A DNA stretch of 8,611 nt from Bacteroidales bacterium. Lineage in GTDB: Bacteria; Bacteroidota; Bacteroidia; Bacteroidales; BM520. Shown here in pieces: positions 6,114 to 8,611 of this stretch. Position 1 is the first letter of the stretch, and each line of letters opens with the position of its first letter. A program made the translations under genes and the position numbers. The notes under the pieces are model-generated. The model ran no database searches and was not told the DNA's origin. It saw only the letters and a program-made list of their open reading frames with translations. The DNA is taken from positions 1 to 8,611 of the forward strand of contig JALNXP010000094.1 in assembly GCA_023230285.1 (NCBI GenBank). Reading direction: 5' to 3'.

Positions 6114-7151
6114 TCAACCGAAAGTGGCGAGCTGTGCCCACGAAGGAGTCCCGAATGGCGCTACGGACTCTCTTAAGGCGAGAGTTCCTGCTATAGTTTT
6201 TCGTCCATGCCGAGCAGGATTCTTTGAGAACAATGTTTCGACCGATTGCGTTGCGGACTGTGCCATCAAGGGAATATCTTCGTTGTAGGTGGTAAGCATT
6301 GGATGATTATGTGTGGCGGCGTAATCATCATTGAAGGATACAATGGAAGCAGATTCAGGAATTTGAATGCCGTTTTTTTTCAGCAACTGCATCAGACGAG
6401 ATGCTGTTGGGCACGAGTCGCAAACGAATGCGGATGGCATCGGATCAGGCAAGATGAGTTCTTTTTCTTCTCCGAGATCAGACAGGTCCTCGATAATATG
6501 GTCTGCCTGTACCTGAATGCCCTGTTCTTCCAAGGCCTTTTGGTAACCGAGCTTTCTGTCCATAGTGATGGAACTGTAGCGTGGGTTACCCACGAAAGCA
6601 ATGTCATGATGGTTCAGAGCGAGAAGCCTACAAGTCAGGGAATACGATCCATAGTAGGAATCGCTTACAATGCTGTCTGCATCGTACCCCTCAGCAGAAC
6701 AACCAAGGAAGAGGAAAGGAATACCGCTTTGTGAGAGCATTGCAACATAGGGGGGAAGCATTTGACCGAGAATAATCAGAGCACTGACTTTCCCTTGAGC
6801 AACAAGAATGGGATGTCCCAGTTGGTTTTCCTTGTTCCTGTCGATGGTCTCAAGAATTGGGAAAAAACCTTTGTTCAAGAGGTCCTTGGATAGTTGTTGA
6901 TACAGTAACATATAGATTGAAGTCGTGAGCAATCGTTCACTGACCAAGATACCGACATCCTTCGTCATCCCTTCGCGCATGCTTACGGCAGAGATGTTCT
7001 TCTTGAATCCGATTACATCCGCTGTCTCAAGAATCCTTTTCTTTAACTCATCACCAACACCGTCTTTATCGGCAATAGCTTTGGAAACGGTCACGACCGA
7101 AATTCCCAACCGATCGGCAATATCACGCATCGTAGGCTTCTTCTCACTCAT
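6114..7151 (-). CDS. LacI-family transcriptional regulator
   Basis: 345 residues from ATG 7151. The N-terminal helix-turn-helix is TMRDIADRLGISVVTVSKAI (about residues 7-26), followed by the usual third helix and hinge segment (IGFKKNISAVSMREG). The usual hinge Leu is replaced by Met in SMR. The rest is a periplasmic-binding-protein-like effector domain with GILVSERLL, YYGSYSLTCRLLALNHHDIAFVG in its family positions, ending in the typical ALRESVAPFG. An earlier in-frame ATG at 7187 would add 12 residues that do not resemble the family; 7151 is preferred, although its ribosome site (AAGAAA) is weak. It lies directly upstream of and codirectional with the transport operon and most likely represses it from the palindrome at 5977-5996, with the imported sugar or a product as inducer. 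Confidence 0.93.
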   Translation of the reverse strand: MSEKKPTMRDIADRLGISVVTVSKAIADKDGVGDELKKRILETADVIGFKKNISAVSMREGMTKDVGILVSERLLTTSIYMLLYQQLSKDLLNKGFFPILETIDRNKENQLGHPILVAQGKVSALIILGQMLPPYVAMLSQSGIPFLFLGCSAEGYDADSIVSDSYYGSYSLTCRLLALNHHDIAFVGNPRYSSITMDRKLGYQKALEEQGIQVQADHIIEDLSDLGEEKELILPDPMPSAFVCDSCPTASRLMQLLKKNGIQIPESASIVSFNDDYAATHNHPMLTTYNEDIPLMAQSATQSVETLFSKNPARHGRKTIAGTLALRESVAPFGTPSWAQLATFG

Positions 7152-7199
7152 ATTTCTTGACACTACCACAAGTTTGCCCGCATGCAAAGGAAGTCGTTA

Positions 7200-7228
7200 C
7201 ACTTCTCCCCGCATGTTCTTCAGAAGTG
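7200..7228. repeat. Inverted repeat upstream of the lacI-type gene
   Basis: CACTTCT (7200-7206) and AGAAGTG (7222-7228) form a perfect 7-bp inverted repeat with a 15-nt spacer, about 50-75 bp upstream of the regulator's start. It could be an operator for autoregulation or a leader hairpin. It is not similar to the operator at 5977-5996. Confidence 0.3.
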
Positions 7229-7241
7229 CCCCTCATGCAAT

Positions 7242-7258
7242 TCCTACCAATCCTACCA
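7242..7258. repeat. Tandem 8-bp direct repeat TCCTACCA
   Basis: TCCTACCA occurs at 7242-7249 and again at 7251-7258, giving a 9-bp period, just downstream of the stop of the 111-aa ORF and upstream of the regulator. Two copies only; function unknown. Confidence 0.3.
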
Positions 7259-7262
7259 TAAC

Positions 7263-7598
7263 TCATGATGATATTTTCTCGTTGTCCTTCCGAAGAGGAA
7301 GGTAATAGAGCTTCCCTGCAACGTCAATCGCTGATGCGATCTTAGCCTTGCAGGAGACTTTCGCGCCCTCGCAGATGATACAGGAAGCAGGTGTGCAGCG
7401 TATTGGAGATGCCGTCAATGATGGGGCGCACATATACTTTCTCTCAGATTCAAGTACTTCCTGCGACGCGGGTTCAATCAGATCCGGTTGTTCGAAATCC
7501 GCAATGCGCTTTTCCAGCATGTCTATTGTTTTCTGGAACTTGGGTCCCATGTCCCTGACTTTCTGGATGATGCCCTTGCATCCTTTTTTGTCTTTCAT
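7263..7598 (-). CDS. Hypothetical 111-aa protein
   Basis: ATG 7598 is preceded by AAAGGAG 9 nt upstream, a strong site, and the start shares ATGA with the stop of a 32-codon ORF. The N-terminal 50 residues are charged and probably helical (KFQKTIDMLEKRIADFEQPD). The second half is Cys-rich (CTPASCIICEGAKVSCKAK, plus Cys at 7 and in KYMCAP) and ends basic. No family is recognised. Four Cys clustered within about 16 residues could bind a metal, but the spacing matches no motif I can name. It has no signal peptide and no membrane segment. The strong start and coupling support a real gene; possible mobile-element cargo. Confidence 0.55.
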   Translation of the reverse strand: MKDKKGCKGIIQKVRDMGPKFQKTIDMLEKRIADFEQPDLIEPASQEVLESERKYMCAPSLTASPIRCTPASCIICEGAKVSCKAKIASAIDVAGKLYYLPLRKDNEKISS

Positions 7599-7693
7599 GG
7601 TTGTCTTCTCCTTTCCTGATCACTTGCCATGATCCTTGCGACGAACTTCTTGACCACGATGCTTATCGCGATGAGCGTATCAGCCAGTTCCAC
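7595..7693 (-). CDS. Small 32-aa ORF with GTG start, coupled to the 111-aa gene
   Basis: GTG 7693 has AGGAG 7 nt upstream. The product is 32 residues: ELADTLIAISIVVKKFVARI followed by a charged tail (SDQERRRQP). Its TGA overlaps the ATG of the next ORF (ATGA), a classic translational-coupling arrangement. It overlaps the preceding 36-codon ORF by 14 nt. The amphipathic core resembles short proteins I loosely associate with mobile elements; this is an impression, not an identification. Confidence 0.45.
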   Translation of the reverse strand: MELADTLIAISIVVKKFVARIMASDQERRRQP

Positions 7694-7790
7694 ATCCCCT
7701 CTCCTGATCTCGGATCCATTCCTGTTCGGTTGTATCCCTGTCACCAGCCTTCGCAAAAATCTCAGGGTTTTTGCTCCTCAACAGTTCCAT
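7680..7790 (-). CDS. Small 36-aa ORF, first of a three-ORF overlapping set
   Basis: ATG 7790 to TGA 7682-7680 gives 36 hydrophilic residues including NPEIFAKAGDRDTTEQEWI. The Shine-Dalgarno site is poor (GGTG). The 3' end overlaps the 32-codon ORF. A possible promoter lies 26-54 bp upstream within two inverted repeats. Family unknown. Confidence 0.35.
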   Translation of the reverse strand: MELLRSKNPEIFAKAGDRDTTEQEWIRDQERGCGTG

Positions 7791-7813
7791 GACGGCACCC
7801 AATAAGATTATTT

Positions 7814-7855
7814 CCGCTATAACTAGCGGCTACCTATGATTCAACGAAATCATAG
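7814..7855. repeat. Two adjacent perfect inverted repeats
   Basis: CCGCTA-TAAC-TAGCGG (7814-7829) and CTATGATT-CAACGA-AATCATAG (7834-7855) are separated by 4 bp. Both arms are perfect (6 and 8 bp). They could be tandem hairpins in RNA or protein-binding sites in DNA. They coincide with a candidate promoter for the small minus-strand ORFs. Confidence 0.55.
7816..7844 (-). promoter_or_regulatory. Candidate promoter of the three small ORFs
   Basis: On the minus strand, TTGAAT (7844-7839) and TATAGC (7821-7816) are 17 bp apart. Each box lies inside one of the inverted repeats, so a repressor binding the repeats would cover both. The boxes are only moderate matches. Confidence 0.35.
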
Positions 7856-7869
7856 AAAAGCCCGTTGCC

Positions 7870-7980
7870 TTAACGCCCATAAACGAAGGAGAAGGCTTTC
7901 CAACTACAGTCAGATTTTTGAAGATACTGCCTTTCGTCGAGATATGCTTGGAACTGTTCAAGGATAGCTAGGCAATCCAT
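7870..7980 (-). pseudogene. 36-codon minus-strand fragment, possible gene remnant
   Basis: ATG 7980 to TAA 7872-7870 reads as a protein-like peptide with LEQFQAYLDERQYLQKSD and SWKAFSFVYGR. There is no Shine-Dalgarno site, and the frame upstream stops within about 13 codons. It may be the C-terminus of a decayed gene such as a transposase, but the family is not recognised. Confidence 0.2.
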
Positions 7981-8208
7981 ATGATATAATCGAATATATA
8001 GGTGAGGCAAAGTCCATCAACCTGCCACGGTAGACGGATACATAAGGAAGGGGATAATACTAAAGGAAAACCGATATTGCTGTCACAAGGCTTCATTCTG
8101 GGGAGACCTTTTCCCAGATTAAAAAGAATTCAAAAAAAATAAAAGTTGCTTGTCATGTATGTTTGACGTCATGAAAGGTTCTGGATGGGCATTTCAGGAG
8201 GTATTCCC
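7981..8208. other. Non-coding AT-rich spacer
   Basis: No supportable gene. It contains a hairpin, CTGGGGA/TTCCCAG at 8098-8117 with a 6-nt loop and one G-T pair, followed on the plus strand by A-rich sequence (8118-8143) that could serve as an upstream promoter element. TGACGTCA, a perfect palindrome, is at 8164-8171. A plus-strand promoter for the downstream ORF or pncB may lie at about 8144-8190, but no clear pair of boxes can be chosen. Confidence 0.4.
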
Positions 8209-8337
8209 ATGTTCAGAAAGGACTTTTCTGACGATCTGGAGAGGGGACGGCAACATATACGGACAAGATCCCGCCTCCATCCAAACACTCCTCATTCCTG
8301 TTTCATAGTACCTTGCTTTTTGTTCTCACGTCCTTAA
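8209..8337 (+). CDS. Small 42-aa ORF with strong ribosome-binding site upstream of pncB
   Basis: ATG 8209 is preceded by AGGAGGT with 6 nt spacing, one of the best sites in the window. The product starts MFRKDFSDDLERGRQHIRTR, is basic in the middle and ends hydrophobic (CFIVPCFLFSRP). No family recognised. It could be a leader peptide for the downstream nicotinate phosphoribosyltransferase gene, a remnant of a longer gene, or a chance frame behind a good site. Confidence 0.35.
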   Translation: MFRKDFSDDLERGRQHIRTRSRLHPNTPHSCFIVPCFLFSRP

Positions 8338-8454
8338 TCCCAAGAATAAAGGAGACGAAAAAAACCTGAGAAAATCATAAACCGTCGATACGGATGTCTT
8401 GATCAGCCTTGTTGGAATTTTGAATTGGAGGTAAGCTGGACGAAGAGGTTTTCC
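8338..8454. other. Leader of pncB
   Basis: Spacer between the 42-aa ORF and pncB. It holds AAAGGAG at 8348-8354 without a start at the right distance, GGAGGT at 8427-8432, and GAGG 6 nt before the pncB start. No convincing promoter, riboswitch or terminator is seen. Confidence 0.35.
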
Positions 8455-8611
8455 ATGGATCAAATCATTACGTCCCTTTTGGAAACGGACCAGTACAAGT
8501 TCAACATGGGGCAAGTCGCCTTCTCACAGTTTTCCTCGATGATCACCACTTGGCGGTACAAGTGCCGCAACGCGGAAGTTCGGTTCACCCAGCAAATGGT
8601 TGATGAGATCA
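8455..8611 (+). CDS. pncB: Nicotinate phosphoribosyltransferase, N-terminal part (3' end outside window)
   Basis: ATG 8455 opens a frame that runs off the window. The visible 52 residues contain SLLETDQYKFNMGQVAFSQF and TTWRYKCRNAEVRFT, which match the N-terminal signature of PncB (LL-TD-YK--M-Q, then the RCR/KCRN segment). The enzyme makes nicotinate mononucleotide from nicotinate and PRPP with ATP hydrolysis, in the cytoplasmic NAD salvage (Preiss-Handler) pathway. GAGG is 6 nt upstream of ATG. The frame is open further upstream, with a TTG at 8425, but the family alignment begins at the chosen ATG. The gene is divergent from the small ORF set and unrelated to the sugar operon. Confidence 0.9.
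   Translation, partial: MDQIITSLLETDQYKFNMGQVAFSQFSSMITTWRYKCRNAEVRFTQQMVDEI

Noticed and set aside
7348..7632. 94-aa plus-strand ORF opposite the 111-aa gene
   Set aside because: No Shine-Dalgarno site; the minus-strand reading has a strong site and a coupled start.
8098..8117. Hairpin CTGGGGA/TTCCCAG as a terminator
   Set aside because: Followed by A-rich sequence on the plus strand and by non-T sequence on the minus strand, so it is not a rho-independent terminator in either direction.
8326..8514. 62-aa minus-strand ORF over the pncB start
   Set aside because: Antisense to the clearly recognised PncB N-terminus; no ribosome site.
1..8611. tRNA, rRNA, CRISPR array, complete insertion sequence
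   Set aside because: No cloverleaf or rRNA-like sequence, no regularly spaced repeats, and no transposase gene with terminal inverted repeats were seen on either strand by eye.

Overview
The window looks like a chromosomal segment of an anaerobic, host- or sediment-associated spirochaete, probably Sphaerochaeta or a close relative. This rests on the moderate GC content, the substrate-binding protein whose signal peptide ends in LFA-NG (a style I associate with that group), and the ABC sugar operon without its own ATPase. The assignment is by pattern recognition only; no search was run.

Layout. Positions 1-315 (+) hold the C-terminal third of an Acr3-type arsenite efflux permease. Its end overlaps an open, start-less frame (291-608, +) that reads like a gene remnant. 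From 7151 down to 813 everything is on the minus strand and forms one carbohydrate-uptake locus: LacI-type repressor, secreted substrate-binding protein, two MalF/MalG-type permeases, an N-acylglucosamine/cellobiose 2-epimerase-family enzyme, and a PHP-domain phosphoesterase. A weak rho-independent terminator follows at about 789-811. The four downstream junctions are tight: a 1-nt gap between the permease genes, an ATGA overlap between the second permease and the epimerase, and an embedded start for the PHP gene. The exception is a hairpin between the binding protein and the first permease. The binding-protein gene has a clear promoter (TTGACG, 17 bp, TATTCT) with a 20-bp imperfect palindrome centred on ACGT just downstream of the -10. 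This is the expected arrangement for repression by the adjacent LacI protein.

Positions 7263-7790 (-) hold three small overlapping reading frames of 36, 32 and 111 codons with good ribosome-binding sites for the last two. A possible promoter for them sits inside two perfect inverted repeats at 7814-7855. Positions 7856-8454 are mostly non-coding or decayed, with a 36-codon minus-strand fragment and a 42-codon plus-strand ORF that has an excellent Shine-Dalgarno sequence. Positions 8455-8611 (+) are the start of nicotinate phosphoribosyltransferase.

How the genes work together: the binding protein and two permeases would import an oligosaccharide or modified sugar, powered by an ATPase encoded elsewhere. 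The epimerase-family protein and the PHP phosphoesterase would process it in the cytoplasm, and the LacI protein would sense it or a derivative. The most notable point is that the epimerase carries Asn where the family has an essential C-terminal His, while the other active-site residues are retained. The substrate and reaction may therefore differ from known 2-epimerases.
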